A stretch of DNA of 20,728 nt from positions 1 through 20,728 of the forward strand of contig JAUZOU010000014.1 in assembly GCA_030706285.1 (NCBI GenBank). Direction: 5' to 3'. This DNA comes from Bacteroidota bacterium. Lineage in GTDB: Bacteria > Bacteroidota > Bacteroidia > Bacteroidales > UBA1402. Shown piece after piece: positions 1 to 8,990 of this stretch; the stretch's first letter is position 1; the number at the start of each line of letters is the position of its first letter. The notes under the pieces are model-generated. The model was not told the DNA's origin and did no database searches. It saw only the letters and a list, made by a program, of their open reading frames with translations. The position numbers and the translations under genes were made by a program.

Positions 1-68
1 CCATAGATTTCCCCGTACGACAAGGTAAGCAGAACGAGGAATAAAAGAATGAAATGCTTTCTTCTCAT
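1..68 (-). CDS. Start of an exported protein of unknown function (partial)
   Basis: An ATG at 68-66 opens a frame that runs off the left edge without a stop, giving 22 complete codons. The visible residues begin MRRKHFILLFLVLLTLSYG. This is a typical signal peptide: basic residues at positions 2-4, then a leucine-rich hydrophobic core. The start lies 70 bp downstream of the stop of the GH128-type gene on the same strand, so the two are probably co-transcribed and this product may act on the same glycan. Nothing of the mature protein is visible, so no function can be given. The start is inferred from the signal peptide alone. Confidence 0.6.
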   Translation of the reverse strand, partial: MRRKHFILLFLVLLTLSYGEIY

Positions 69-138
69 GGTCATTAATTAAATAGTTAAAGTTAAAAATG
101 AAGAAATATGGATAGACATGGTGCTTGAATTGAATTTG

Positions 139-2880
139 CTACGATTGTTTGACAAATTTGAAACAACTGCAACCGTTCAAGATCAGCAAATAAACGCCGG
201 CTTTCAGAGCCGGGATGCTTAAATCACGAAGATGCTGTGCAAAAGTGATTTTTCTGCCAAGCAAATCCGTGACACTGGCTGCAGCTTCTCCTGATACGTT
301 ATTGAAGACAAACCGGTTGTTTTGTTCGTCAAAAAATAACGTCGTATCAAATCCGGAAGCGAGTGGCTCATGGATAGCGGACGGCGTTCCGTTTTCGATG
401 ACCATCCAGCCGACCTGTTCTTTTGCGACAGCTGTTGTCGTTTTGGAAATTTCTCTTTCCTGAAAGACCTCTGCCGATGCAGGTGTCATCTTCTTGATCC
501 GGAGATTGGAGGCAATGCTGTCATTGACAGTCTGCATGGAAGCAAATACCAACGGGTCTGAAAAAACTTCGCCAAATGAAATCGTGTTCGATGTAAAGAA
601 ACTGCCCACGGCCCCGGCCTCAGTTAATCCTACTTTGATTTCTTTGCCGTTCAACCGGCCTGTTCCAGGTGTCAACGCCAGAAAACAAAGATCTTCTCCG
701 ACCGTATCCGGGGTGATTGCTTCTTCATATTGCAAGGCGACATCAAAACCGTTCGATGTGCAATTTTTGATCCGTACGATGGAAGGATGACTGTCACGAG
801 CCGAAACCCTGTTGCAAAAAACAACAGGGCCGGTCGTGAAGGGAGTGGTAAAACGGTATCTTTTCCAGGTCGTGTTAATGCCGGTCAATTTTCCGGCTAA
901 GGCAATAATTCCACCTAATTCGACTCTGCCGGAAGGCAGAGTCAGGATGGCTATGGTATCACAGCTGGTCAGCATTGGGCTTTGCTGATAATTCCATGCT
1001 GTCAGTTTAAAATTGAAGTAATTTTTTTCAGCCTTGTTTATACTGGCAAATAAAGGAAACTTGTTGTGGTTGGAAGGAGTACCGGCAATAACCACAGGTG
1101 TTTCCTCCCATGGATTGGTAAATAAGTTTAGCGTGACGTCACTTGAACTGACGGCCAGTTTGTCTGCATGGATGCTCTCCTGATTGTTCAGTATCGTATA
1201 TTTGACAATGTTTGAATGAACCTGGGCGCTGTCTATACCAACCGATTTGAGCCGATAATAGATAGTTCCATTTAATAGCACTGCCGGAATCCGGTCTTCA
1301 AACGAACGCGAATAAGCGGAAGTTGTCCGACCGATCTGAGTAAACGTGACGTTGTCCGATGAGCGTTCAATGATATAGTAGGCATTCATTTCCTCGTTGT
1401 AATCCGTCCATGTCAGCTGAATGGTCTGTTGCTGCGCCTTGTAATTATAGGAGAGGACAGGCGATTCCTGAATTTTCCAAACAGGAATGACTTCATTCGT
1501 AGCGTTGTAGGCCATTTGAGAAGCATTGCTCTTGTAAAATAAGCCGGCTGGCGTTAATGTTCCGCTTTTTGTAGAGGTAGACCAGTTCAGGATCATGGCC
1601 CGTTTGTCCTCAACCCAGTTGTAGATGGAATAGCGCTCCATAAAATGAGCCGTATCCATCACATTCAGGATTCCTGTCAGGTCATTCAGCTGTTTTTGTT
1701 GTTGTTCCGCTGTTGTGGAAGGCCAGGCTTCGTGAGTCCAGTTGGCGCCGTTGTTCCATTCTTTGATCCAGATGGGCTTCCCTGTCTTTTGATGGAGGTA
1801 ATTCAGTTTGTCGTACCATTCCTGAGGAGACATGCCTCCCCAGTACCCATGAACCACAATGAAATCTACCCGGTAATTCTTTTCCTGGCATTTGTCGAGA
1901 AATTGATATAGCCAGTTAAAATCGGTCGTAGCCGGAGATCCAAGCCTCAGCCCAGTTTGCAACGCGTAGGGCCAGTCTGCAATGGCCTGATCGACGGATG
2001 CATTGGACTGTTCGGGATGATCCGGTTCATTGTAGCCGAGTAGGTGAGAAACCCCTGTCCGTGGGTTGATAGAGTCCCATCCGGGCCAGTGTGGTCCCCA
2101 TCTTTCAGGACAGAATTCCAGATTGTACGTTGTCCGGCTGGAGGCTCCCCAGGTATAAAACCAGGTACAATCGACCAGATCAGCCTGTGACTCAACATCT
2201 GTTGTGCCACACCAACCTTTTTTTGATACCCAGTCCCATTTGAAAACCCGGATGAATGATACTTTCTGATCCAGCACATTAGGCAACTCCGCGAAATTCA
2301 GGTCGGCGGTATCGGCAATAAAGACCCGGCTGTAACCGGTTCCGTCCGGATTGTCTGCCAACGTGGCCATGTATCCTCTTCTCAATTTAAATGAACGAAC
2401 AGCATTGTTTGCCATGCCAAGCGGCCTTTTCAGGCTGGCAGGAACATAAGCACCCGGTTGGTCTGTATAATACACCTCTGTTGTAAACGTAACCGGAGTT
2501 CCTGCGAAGTTTTTTTCAGTGTATCCAATCAACGGACTGAAGCCGGCAGGATGGGGAACTATCACTGTCCCGTTTATGTAGCTGCATACACGGGCATTGA
2601 CGTCTGGTATCAGATTAGCTGAGTTGATCTTTATATTTGACTGGTAACTGCTGATGACAACGGAGGGTTTTACCTGATCAAAAAAGAGCCAGGCATTCTC
2701 TGAGGTTAAATTGATGCTGCTGTTGGTGAATATGTTTGAAGACGCCGTCAAATGTAACTCTTTGTTGCCGTCCAGAACGAGCTGCTCATTTGTCAGGTTG
2801 GTAACTGTCAGGACGTTTTTGGCAGGCAGCTCAAAACTGACAACAAAAATAAAGGTAATGGCAACGAACTTTTTGAACAT
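139..2880 (-). CDS. Secreted GH128-type glycoside hydrolase with FN3, three beta-repeats and T9SS-like tail
   Basis: The 913-residue product is a probable exported glycosidase of the Glyco_hydro_cc (Asl1/GH128) type, a family that includes endo-beta-1,3-glucanases. A signal peptide covers about residues 1-20. The catalytic barrel is at about 200-460, with GYNEPD (E285, likely acid/base) and WIKEW (E374, likely nucleophile) on strand ends as in the family. An FN3-like domain follows at about 470-565. Three related beta-rich units of about 75-90 residues follow (about 585-655, 675-745, 765-835), each with an F..P.V opening and a hydrophobic closing strand ending in Gly-rich turns. The C-terminus (about 842-913, with TDLLGRKI, AGVYLLIL and KFVKQS) resembles a T9SS type A sorting domain, implying outer-membrane translocation and surface attachment or release. 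The gene diverges from an HTCS regulator. Substrate is inferred from family only. Confidence 0.82.
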   Translation of the reverse strand: MFKKFVAITFIFVVSFELPAKNVLTVTNLTNEQLVLDGNKELHLTASSNIFTNSSINLTSENAWLFFDQVKPSVVISSYQSNIKINSANLIPDVNARVCSYINGTVIVPHPAGFSPLIGYTEKNFAGTPVTFTTEVYYTDQPGAYVPASLKRPLGMANNAVRSFKLRRGYMATLADNPDGTGYSRVFIADTADLNFAELPNVLDQKVSFIRVFKWDWVSKKGWCGTTDVESQADLVDCTWFYTWGASSRTTYNLEFCPERWGPHWPGWDSINPRTGVSHLLGYNEPDHPEQSNASVDQAIADWPYALQTGLRLGSPATTDFNWLYQFLDKCQEKNYRVDFIVVHGYWGGMSPQEWYDKLNYLHQKTGKPIWIKEWNNGANWTHEAWPSTTAEQQQKQLNDLTGILNVMDTAHFMERYSIYNWVEDKRAMILNWSTSTKSGTLTPAGLFYKSNASQMAYNATNEVIPVWKIQESPVLSYNYKAQQQTIQLTWTDYNEEMNAYYIIERSSDNVTFTQIGRTTSAYSRSFEDRIPAVLLNGTIYYRLKSVGIDSAQVHSNIVKYTILNNQESIHADKLAVSSSDVTLNLFTNPWEETPVVIAGTPSNHNKFPLFASINKAEKNYFNFKLTAWNYQQSPMLTSCDTIAILTLPSGRVELGGIIALAGKLTGINTTWKRYRFTTPFTTGPVVFCNRVSARDSHPSIVRIKNCTSNGFDVALQYEEAITPDTVGEDLCFLALTPGTGRLNGKEIKVGLTEAGAVGSFFTSNTISFGEVFSDPLVFASMQTVNDSIASNLRIKKMTPASAEVFQEREISKTTTAVAKEQVGWMVIENGTPSAIHEPLASGFDTTLFFDEQNNRFVFNNVSGEAAASVTDLLGRKITFAQHLRDLSIPALKAGVYLLILNGCSCFKFVKQS

Positions 2881-3250
2881 GTCGTGTATTCAGCTATTAG
2901 ATTTTGTTTATCCGTTTTTTGGATGTCACAATATTAGGAACAATATCTGTGCTGGAAGAGTAATTATTTCCTAAAAAGGTCGGAAAATGGATATTCTGAC
3001 TTCCGAGGTGTCTCAGAGCTATCCCTGAACCTGTTTGTCAAAGGATAAGAATTAGCTGAAAATCAATCTGTCTGTCTGATTTCTGCGCTTGAAAGGACGA
3101 ATTTGTCTTCATGACAGGTTTGCAGGATAAATCGATCCTTTTCTACCATCAGCGATCGGATCAAAAAGTGTCAGAGGACTTTTAAATCATTTTTATTAAG
3201 AATAAGCATTTAATAATCTCTGATCGGAGAAGACTGTAAATAGAAATGAA

Positions 3251-3258
3251 TATTTTTG
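3251..3258 (+). promoter_or_regulatory. Candidate -7 box for the HTCS gene
   Basis: TATTTTTG matches the Bacteroidetes -7 consensus TAnnTTTG exactly, 77 bp before the HTCS start codon. No TTG-type -33 element sits at the usual 19-21 bp spacing, and the region is AT-rich, so the match may be chance. Confidence 0.3.
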
Positions 3259-3315
3259 GACTCGATAATAACGGTGGCTAGTGTCTATTCCGATTTGATA
3301 ACTGACAACGTACAT

Positions 3316-3327
3316 TATTACGTAATA
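3316..3327. promoter_or_regulatory. 12-bp perfect palindrome before the HTCS start
   Basis: TATTACGTAATA reads identically on both strands and ends 7 bp before the HTCS ATG at 3335. It could be a dimeric regulator site or affect translation initiation. It may also be chance in AT-rich DNA. Confidence 0.3.
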
Positions 3328-3334
3328 CCCTACC

Positions 3335-6300
3335 ATGAAAAAAACACATCAGCTATTTTTATACCTGTTACTTTTCGGACTGGTTGGCCTCGTCCTGACA
3401 GGATCTGCCAAAAAGCTAAGTATTGACCAGCTGAAATTTTCAGAACTGTCATCCACCAATCATCTTCCTTCCAAGGATGTGCAAATGGTGTTTCAGGATA
3501 GAAACGGGTTTATCTGGTTTTCCACCCGGTTTGGCTTGTGTCAGTATGACGGGTATGAACTGAAAGTGTACAAATCCGATTACAAATCCCCGGATCTGTT
3601 GACGAGCAACAACATTCAATGTCTGGCTGAAGATGCCCGTAACCATATCTATATCGGCACGCAGAATGGATTCAACATCTTGGATAAAACGACCGGAACC
3701 GTAAAGAAAGTCATGATTCCGGTTATAGACAACAATTACATTTCCAGCATTCTGGTAACCAAGAAAGGTGTTGTCTGGATCGGAACGGATTCGGGTTTGT
3801 GCCGGTATGATCCCTTGACAGGGAAAATAGTGGTGTACAGCAACAACGAAACGAACAACGTGCTGACGACCACGTCCATCAAATCGTTGATCGAAGATTC
3901 AGATGGTGACATTTGGATTGGGACCTGGTCAAAAGGGCTGTACCGGTACTCCCCTAAAACAAATCAGTTTTATGCCTATCCGAAATTTAATGACCGGAAT
4001 TCGGCTTTCTATGTTTTTGAAGACAGCCGGAAAAATATCTGGGTAGGCACCTGGAGTGAAGGGCTGTTCCTGTTGAAACATCCTAAAAATATGAAGGAGG
4101 TTTCCTGGACGTGTTATAAGAATCAGGCAGGCAACCCGGAAAGTTTGGCCGACAATGTGATTTACTGCATCACGGAAGACCCTCAGGCCCATGTGCTTTG
4201 CATAGGAACAAGAGGTGGTTTCAGTTTAATGGATTTGAATGTTCCGGGCAAGTTTACCACCTTTTTCCCTGGTAGCAAGGCCCATTTCTTTCCTGCCAAT
4301 GAGGTGAATTCCGTTTTATATGACAGGACTGGTTCCATGTGGATAGGAACGATCGGTTATGGGGTTTACAGAGCAAAGACTTTTGCACCGAAATTTTCCC
4401 TGAACCACATCGTTTCAGCCGATGAACGGATCAGTACAGGTCCGGTCAGACGCATTTTTGTCGATGATGAAAATAGACTTTGGTTAAGCCTTGGATCGGA
4501 AGGTGCCTTTTGCTTTGACAGAAATACCACCAACCTGACCAACTGTCTGAAACTTCCGGAGTTCAGAGGCTTTTCCCATTTGCCGACGGTTAATGCCATT
4601 ATCCAGAAGAAACAGACTCATGAAATCTGGTTCGGTACGCATGATGAAGGCATTTATGTGTATAAAAAGGGGCTGCAGGTCCGGAATCTGACGCCCGACA
4701 ATACCAGTTTTATCAAAGATTTTTACATCAATGCGTTGCTGGAAGATTCACAAAACAATACCTGGATCGGAACCCGCTACGGCCTTGGTCTATTGAGACC
4801 TAACGGAAAGGGCACTGTGCTGAATCTGTCCAGGGACGGAAATGAAAATCTGTCCAACTTTTTTGTCAACTCCATCGTGGAAGGTGCACCTCATGAAGTC
4901 TGGGTGGGCAGCGCCAATTCCGGCATTCTCAGAGTTTTTGACAAACCGGCCGGAATAACCATCAGGCATTATTCCAAAGAAAACGGCCGGTTGAAAACCA
5001 ATGCGATTCTTTGCATACACAAGGATACCCGGAATCGGATATGGACTGGTACAGAAGGTGGAGGCTTGTATATCTACCGCCCGGACAAAGACTGTTTTGA
5101 AGAAACGATCAATCAGTATAAATTGCCGTGTGACGTAATCAGCAGCATCGAAGAAGACGAAATGGGTCACCTTTGGCTGGGAACGAATATGGGGCTTATT
5201 TGTCTGAACTTGTCAGCCGATCTTCAAAAGGCCAGTTACAGGATTTTCACAACAGAAGATGGTTTACAGGACAATTATTTCTTACAGCGCTCGTCTTTCA
5301 GGAGTGGCAATCAATTGTTCTTCGGCGGAGGCCACGGGATGAACTCTTTTTATCCCAGCCAGATAGCCGATGAAAAAATGAAAGCCCCCATCGTCATCAC
5401 AGACATCAAATTTTTCAACAAGTCTTTCTCGGAACTGGATCCGAACGATCAAAAACACATCTCTGAGAAATCGCCAACCTATACCGACCGCATTGTCATC
5501 CCTCATAAACTGAACAATTTCACCATCGAGTTTGCCGCTTTGACATTCATCAACCCGGAATTGAACCGGTATGCCTACAAGCTGAAAGGATTTGACAAAG
5601 AATGGCGTTACACGACAGCTTCCAGACGCTTTGCCAATTATAATAACCTGAGCAGGGGAACGTATACGTTTTTGCTGAGAGCTTCCAATGAAAATGGAAC
5701 CTGGAGCAATGAAGTCAAACAGCTCAAAATTACCATATTACCGCCTTTCTGGGCTAGCTGGTGGGCCTTTTTGCTGTATGCCGCCATCTTGATTGGCATA
5801 TCCTGGTTGATTTTAAGGGAATTGCGCAACCGGATCCTGATCCGAAACAAGCTGCGCTATGAAGAAATAGAGCGGAGCAAGGCCGACGAACTGAACCATG
5901 CGAAACTGAATTTCTTTACCAACATTACTCATGAGCTGATGACCCCATTGACCATCTTATCCGCATCGGTAGATGAACTGAAGCTGTCGGCTCCTGAGTT
6001 TGCCCATACGTATGCTGTGATGGGAGTGAACATCAACCGGCTTATCCGGCTGTTGCAGCAGATTCTCGAGTTTCGCAAAGTGGAGAGCGGCAACACGAAG
6101 TTGCGTGTGTCGTTGGGTGATATCACCGAATTTGTCAACAAGGAAATCGAATCGTTCAAACCGTTGATCAAAAAGAAAAAACTGCACGTATCTGTCGTTT
6201 GTGATCCGGACAAAATAGCCGGTTATTTTGATCAGGATAAACTGGATAAAATTCTGTACAACCTGTTGTCCAATGCCTCCAAATACAATAAAGAAGGCGG

Positions 6301-7483
6301 TTTTATCCACATTGACCTGAAATACGACCGAACAACCGGGTTCATAACGCTGACCGTTGAGGACAATGGCATCGGCATTTCGGAAAACGATCAGAAGAAT
6401 CTGTTCACCCGGTTTTATGAGGGAGCCAACAGACCGTTGGACACTTCTGGAACCGGCATCGGCCTTTCTCTGACAAAAGACCTTGTACAGTTGCATAAGG
6501 GAACGATCCGCGTGGAAAGCGAGAAAGACAAAGGGACAATGTTTGTCATCGAACTACCTGTCGGGCGCAGCTTCTATTCGGAAAAAGAAATGAATGAATC
6601 GCTTAATAGCCTGAATGAACCGGTTTGCAAAGAGGTAGAGAACGATATGGCATTACAGCCCGAAGAAAATGGTGCAAAAGAAAAGCCTTATACACTGATG
6701 GTCGTTGAAGATGACGAATTGCTGAGAAATTTGATGATCCAGCTGTTAAGTCATGACTACAATGTCCTTCAAGCAGAAGATGGGTGCCAGGCTATGCAAA
6801 CGGTTGGAGAAAACGATGTCGATTTGATTGTCACGGACCTGATGATGCCCAAGATGAACGGCATCGACTTATGCAAACAAATCAAAACCAATTTCGACTA
6901 TTCACACATTCCGGTTATCCTGTTGACTGCCAAGAATTCAGAGGAAGACAAGACGAGCGCATATGAGGCGGGAGCGGATGGTTTCATCGCTAAGCCGTTC
7001 TCGTTATCCGTGTTGCATGCAAGAATCAAGAACCTGTTGCAGAAAAAAGAACTGAATGCCAATGGATTCAAAAACCAGCATGCCATCGAGATCAAAGACC
7101 TGAATTATACCACCAATGACGAATTGTTTCTTCAAAAGGCGATTGAGGCTGTTCAGAAGCATCTGGATGACCCTGAATTCGGCCAGCTTCAATTTGTCGA
7201 CGAAATGAATTGCAGCAAATCGACCTTGTATAAGAAGATCAAGTTCCTGACAGGCTTGAATACGTCGGCTTTCATCTGCAATATCCGGTTGAAGACGGCC
7301 TGCAAGATCATCGAAGAGAAGAAGAGTATCATGATTTCCGAATTGGCTTATGCGGTCGGTTTCAGTACGCCAAAGTATTTTAGCTATTGTTTTAAGAAGG
7401 AATTCGGCATGCTGCCGAGCGAGTATATTGAACGTTACGAGCCTGGAACCAGGATTAAAGAAGAAACAGCGAGCGAACAATAA
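3335..7483 (+). CDS. Hybrid two-component system sensor histidine kinase/response regulator (HTCS)
   Basis: This 1382-residue protein fuses sensor, kinase, receiver and DNA-binding parts, as in the Bacteroidetes regulators of polysaccharide utilisation. A signal/anchor segment covers about 1-25. Fourteen propeller repeats with the [IVL]W[IV]GT-type core run from about 60 to 670, enough for two seven-bladed propellers. A Y_Y_Y domain is at about 730-800 and a membrane span at about 806-828. The HisKA domain has FFTNITHELMTP with phospho-acceptor H866. The ATPase domain has an N box near N976/N980, DNGIG at 1010-1014 and GTGIGLS at 1039-1045. The receiver (about 1119-1235) has E1125/D1126, phospho-acceptor D1168, T1198 and K1220. 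An AraC-type HTH covers about 1270-1365. It probably senses a periplasmic oligosaccharide and controls the divergent GH128-type gene. The ligand is not deducible, and no susC/susD pair is visible. Confidence 0.96.
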   Translation: MKKTHQLFLYLLLFGLVGLVLTGSAKKLSIDQLKFSELSSTNHLPSKDVQMVFQDRNGFIWFSTRFGLCQYDGYELKVYKSDYKSPDLLTSNNIQCLAEDARNHIYIGTQNGFNILDKTTGTVKKVMIPVIDNNYISSILVTKKGVVWIGTDSGLCRYDPLTGKIVVYSNNETNNVLTTTSIKSLIEDSDGDIWIGTWSKGLYRYSPKTNQFYAYPKFNDRNSAFYVFEDSRKNIWVGTWSEGLFLLKHPKNMKEVSWTCYKNQAGNPESLADNVIYCITEDPQAHVLCIGTRGGFSLMDLNVPGKFTTFFPGSKAHFFPANEVNSVLYDRTGSMWIGTIGYGVYRAKTFAPKFSLNHIVSADERISTGPVRRIFVDDENRLWLSLGSEGAFCFDRNTTNLTNCLKLPEFRGFSHLPTVNAIIQKKQTHEIWFGTHDEGIYVYKKGLQVRNLTPDNTSFIKDFYINALLEDSQNNTWIGTRYGLGLLRPNGKGTVLNLSRDGNENLSNFFVNSIVEGAPHEVWVGSANSGILRVFDKPAGITIRHYSKENGRLKTNAILCIHKDTRNRIWTGTEGGGLYIYRPDKDCFEETINQYKLPCDVISSIEEDEMGHLWLGTNMGLICLNLSADLQKASYRIFTTEDGLQDNYFLQRSSFRSGNQLFFGGGHGMNSFYPSQIADEKMKAPIVITDIKFFNKSFSELDPNDQKHISEKSPTYTDRIVIPHKLNNFTIEFAALTFINPELNRYAYKLKGFDKEWRYTTASRRFANYNNLSRGTYTFLLRASNENGTWSNEVKQLKITILPPFWASWWAFLLYAAILIGISWLILRELRNRILIRNKLRYEEIERSKADELNHAKLNFFTNITHELMTPLTILSASVDELKLSAPEFAHTYAVMGVNINRLIRLLQQILEFRKVESGNTKLRVSLGDITEFVNKEIESFKPLIKKKKLHVSVVCDPDKIAGYFDQDKLDKILYNLLSNASKYNKEGGFIHIDLKYDRTTGFITLTVEDNGIGISENDQKNLFTRFYEGANRPLDTSGTGIGLSLTKDLVQLHKGTIRVESEKDKGTMFVIELPVGRSFYSEKEMNESLNSLNEPVCKEVENDMALQPEENGAKEKPYTLMVVEDDELLRNLMIQLLSHDYNVLQAEDGCQAMQTVGENDVDLIVTDLMMPKMNGIDLCKQIKTNFDYSHIPVILLTAKNSEEDKTSAYEAGADGFIAKPFSLSVLHARIKNLLQKKELNANGFKNQHAIEIKDLNYTTNDELFLQKAIEAVQKHLDDPEFGQLQFVDEMNCSKSTLYKKIKFLTGLNTSAFICNIRLKTACKIIEEKKSIMISELAYAVGFSTPKYFSYCFKKEFGMLPSEYIERYEPGTRIKEETASEQ

Positions 7484-7581
7484 GGGGTCAACTGATTCGT
7501 CGGCTGCTGGATAATAGGTAGTGAAGCGGCCCACAAGTTCTCAATTTGATCCTTGAAATGGAGGAATTTGTCGAAAAAAAA

Positions 7582-7606
7582 GGCCGTGAACTGATGGCTC
7601 ACGACC
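7582..7606. terminator. Possible bidirectional terminator
   Basis: An imperfect stem (GGCCGTGAAC with GCTCACGACC, eight of ten pairs, 5-base loop) lies between the convergent ends of the HTCS and chorismatase genes. It is flanked by an A-run on the left and a T-run on the right, so it could end transcription from both sides. The mismatches lower confidence. Confidence 0.35.
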
Positions 7607-7670
7607 CTTTTCCCTCATATTCGTAATAAATGAAAACAAAAATCTTCTCTGTCAAATTTGCCGGTCGTTG

Positions 7671-8843
7671 TTAATAATACACGACCTCTCCCTCAATTTC
7701 CACCAGCAAGTCTTTTCTGCAAATGTCAGCCTGGATGTATGAAACAGACACGTCATGAAAACGCGATTCACATACGGAAATAACAGTCTGAAAGTCAGCC
7801 TTGTTTTTGATATAGACTCTTAGATACGTGAATTTAAGCGTCTTTTCCCCGGTTTTATCTTTCGTATTCTCAGGGCCTACCAGCCGGAAAATATTATCGA
7901 TGGCCACCTCTGTCTGGATCCGGACATCTCCGTTTCCAATGGTTTCTTGTCCGACAATGGACGCTGTTCCGGAAATGAATCCGATGATGTCATTGCCTGC
8001 TTCCAGAATTTTGGCCCTTTCAAACAACGGTGGCTTTTTGGATGTTCCACCCATCGGGTCTCCGATCAATTGGTATTGAGCATATTCGTAAGCATCCTGT
8101 TGCTTCGGATTGGATACGCTGATCTTCCGGATGAACGGGCTGCTTTGAATGGCGAAAAAATCGATGGTAAAATTGCCGGTCTTTGAGCTGATACCGGTCG
8201 CTGCAGGATAGCCATCCTGAAACCGGACAGGGGCATAATACCGTTGGCGGATTTCATTAAAGACCTGATAATGTTGCAAAGTTTTGCCATCTTGAGCCTT
8301 TTGAACTTCCACAATGCCAGGAATATAGTTCCATTGACGAACAGTATCCGAAAAGTCCATGCCTTCACGTTGAAGCAACTGCTGCATCCATTCAAAGGAA
8401 AATTCGATCTGATCGGGAATAGGGCAGTCTTCAGCTGGAGAAGTCACCCCAAGGCCCCAGATTTCTTTTCCGTAGACATTGGTCAAGCGTGTATACCGGA
8501 TGTCCTTGAATGTCAGGTATTCAATTGTCCCGTTAGCTTCCTCCGTGAGAATTTCCAAGGCTACAGCAAACTCGTTTGCCTGAGACAGAACATTGTATGG
8601 AAGTTGAAGGCTTCGTTCATCCAGCGCAGCAACGATCTTTTTCTTTTTGATAAAATAGTCGGCATCCGAGTTGGTGTCGATAAAAAATACAGCTCCTAAG
8701 ACATGAGCTTGTTTGATCATGGCATCCAACCGGGTCAGGCAATTCTGAAGATTCCCTTCAAAGGATGCCGCCTTTTCTGAGAAAGCGATCCGTCGTAACA
8801 TACATCCGTCTGATTCTACCTGGCAGGTTTGCAGATAGGGCAA
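7671..8843 (-). CDS. FkbO/Hyg5-family chorismatase (RidA-like fold)
   Basis: The product is probably a chorismatase, which hydrolyses chorismate to pyruvate plus a dihydrodiol or 3-hydroxybenzoate. Family landmarks, numbered from the TTG at 8843, are QWNYIPGI (170-177), PPLFERA (271-277), ISGTASIVG (290-298), EVAIDNIFRLVGPEN (312-326), LRVYIK (341-346) and the C-terminal DLLVEIEG (378-385), whose E382 corresponds to the family's catalytic glutamate. G292 and C375 match what I recall of the Hyg5/XanB2 type, favouring 3-hydroxybenzoate; this is from memory. The start is uncertain. The frame stays open to a TAA at 8891-8889 with no ATG or GTG, giving TTG 8843 (390 aa) or ATG 8801 (376 aa). An ATG at 8887 would read into this frame only if one base were added to the T-run at 8865-8868. 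The role may be a precursor for a pigment or quinone-like metabolite; no partner genes are adjacent. Confidence 0.8.
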   Translation of the reverse strand: MPYLQTCQVESDGCMLRRIAFSEKAASFEGNLQNCLTRLDAMIKQAHVLGAVFFIDTNSDADYFIKKKKIVAALDERSLQLPYNVLSQANEFAVALEILTEEANGTIEYLTFKDIRYTRLTNVYGKEIWGLGVTSPAEDCPIPDQIEFSFEWMQQLLQREGMDFSDTVRQWNYIPGIVEVQKAQDGKTLQHYQVFNEIRQRYYAPVRFQDGYPAATGISSKTGNFTIDFFAIQSSPFIRKISVSNPKQQDAYEYAQYQLIGDPMGGTSKKPPLFERAKILEAGNDIIGFISGTASIVGQETIGNGDVRIQTEVAIDNIFRLVGPENTKDKTGEKTLKFTYLRVYIKNKADFQTVISVCESRFHDVSVSYIQADICRKDLLVEIEGEVVYY

Positions 8844-8848
8844 ACATA
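8841..8848 (-). promoter_or_regulatory. Candidate -7 box before the chorismatase gene
   Basis: Read on the minus strand this is TATGTTTG, an exact TAnnTTTG match. If real, the first usable start is the ATG at 8801. It overlaps the TTG start and sequence that looks family-like when translated, so it may be fortuitous. No -33 element is visible. Confidence 0.2.
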
Positions 8849-8990
8849 TCTGCCAATGGCATTCTTTTGCTGTAAAGGTAAGCTCATTTTAATTTTTTCA
8901 GGTAGGAAGGAACGTCAAAAATGTCCGTAAATAAATCAAAGACCGGCTGAAGATGCAGGAAACGTCTTTGACCCACCTTTCAGGTTCACG

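Larger units (their letters stand above)
2881..3334. promoter_or_regulatory. Divergent intergenic region between GH128-type gene and HTCS
   Basis: This 454-bp non-coding stretch must hold the promoters of both divergent genes. An exact Bacteroidetes -7 box match lies at 3251-3258 for the HTCS side, and a 12-bp perfect palindrome lies just before the HTCS start. Two loosely similar direct motifs, a GTTTG followed within a few bases by GGATAA, occur near 3030-3050 and 3115-3130. They could be regulator half-sites but are short. No convincing ORF, tRNA or small RNA was seen. No good promoter was found for the minus-strand gene. Confidence 0.5.

Noticed and set aside
5957..6496. 179-codon minus-strand open frame inside the HTCS gene
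   Set aside because: It is antisense to the conserved histidine kinase domain and shows no family-like sequence. The same applies to 7004-7534 and 4790-5170.
8244..8699. 151-codon plus-strand open frame
   Set aside because: It is antisense to the conserved core of the chorismatase gene, with no recognisable motif or start context.
8816..8887. Independent 23-codon small gene (ATG at 8887, minus strand)
   Set aside because: It is better explained as the interrupted N-terminus of the chorismatase gene or as chance.
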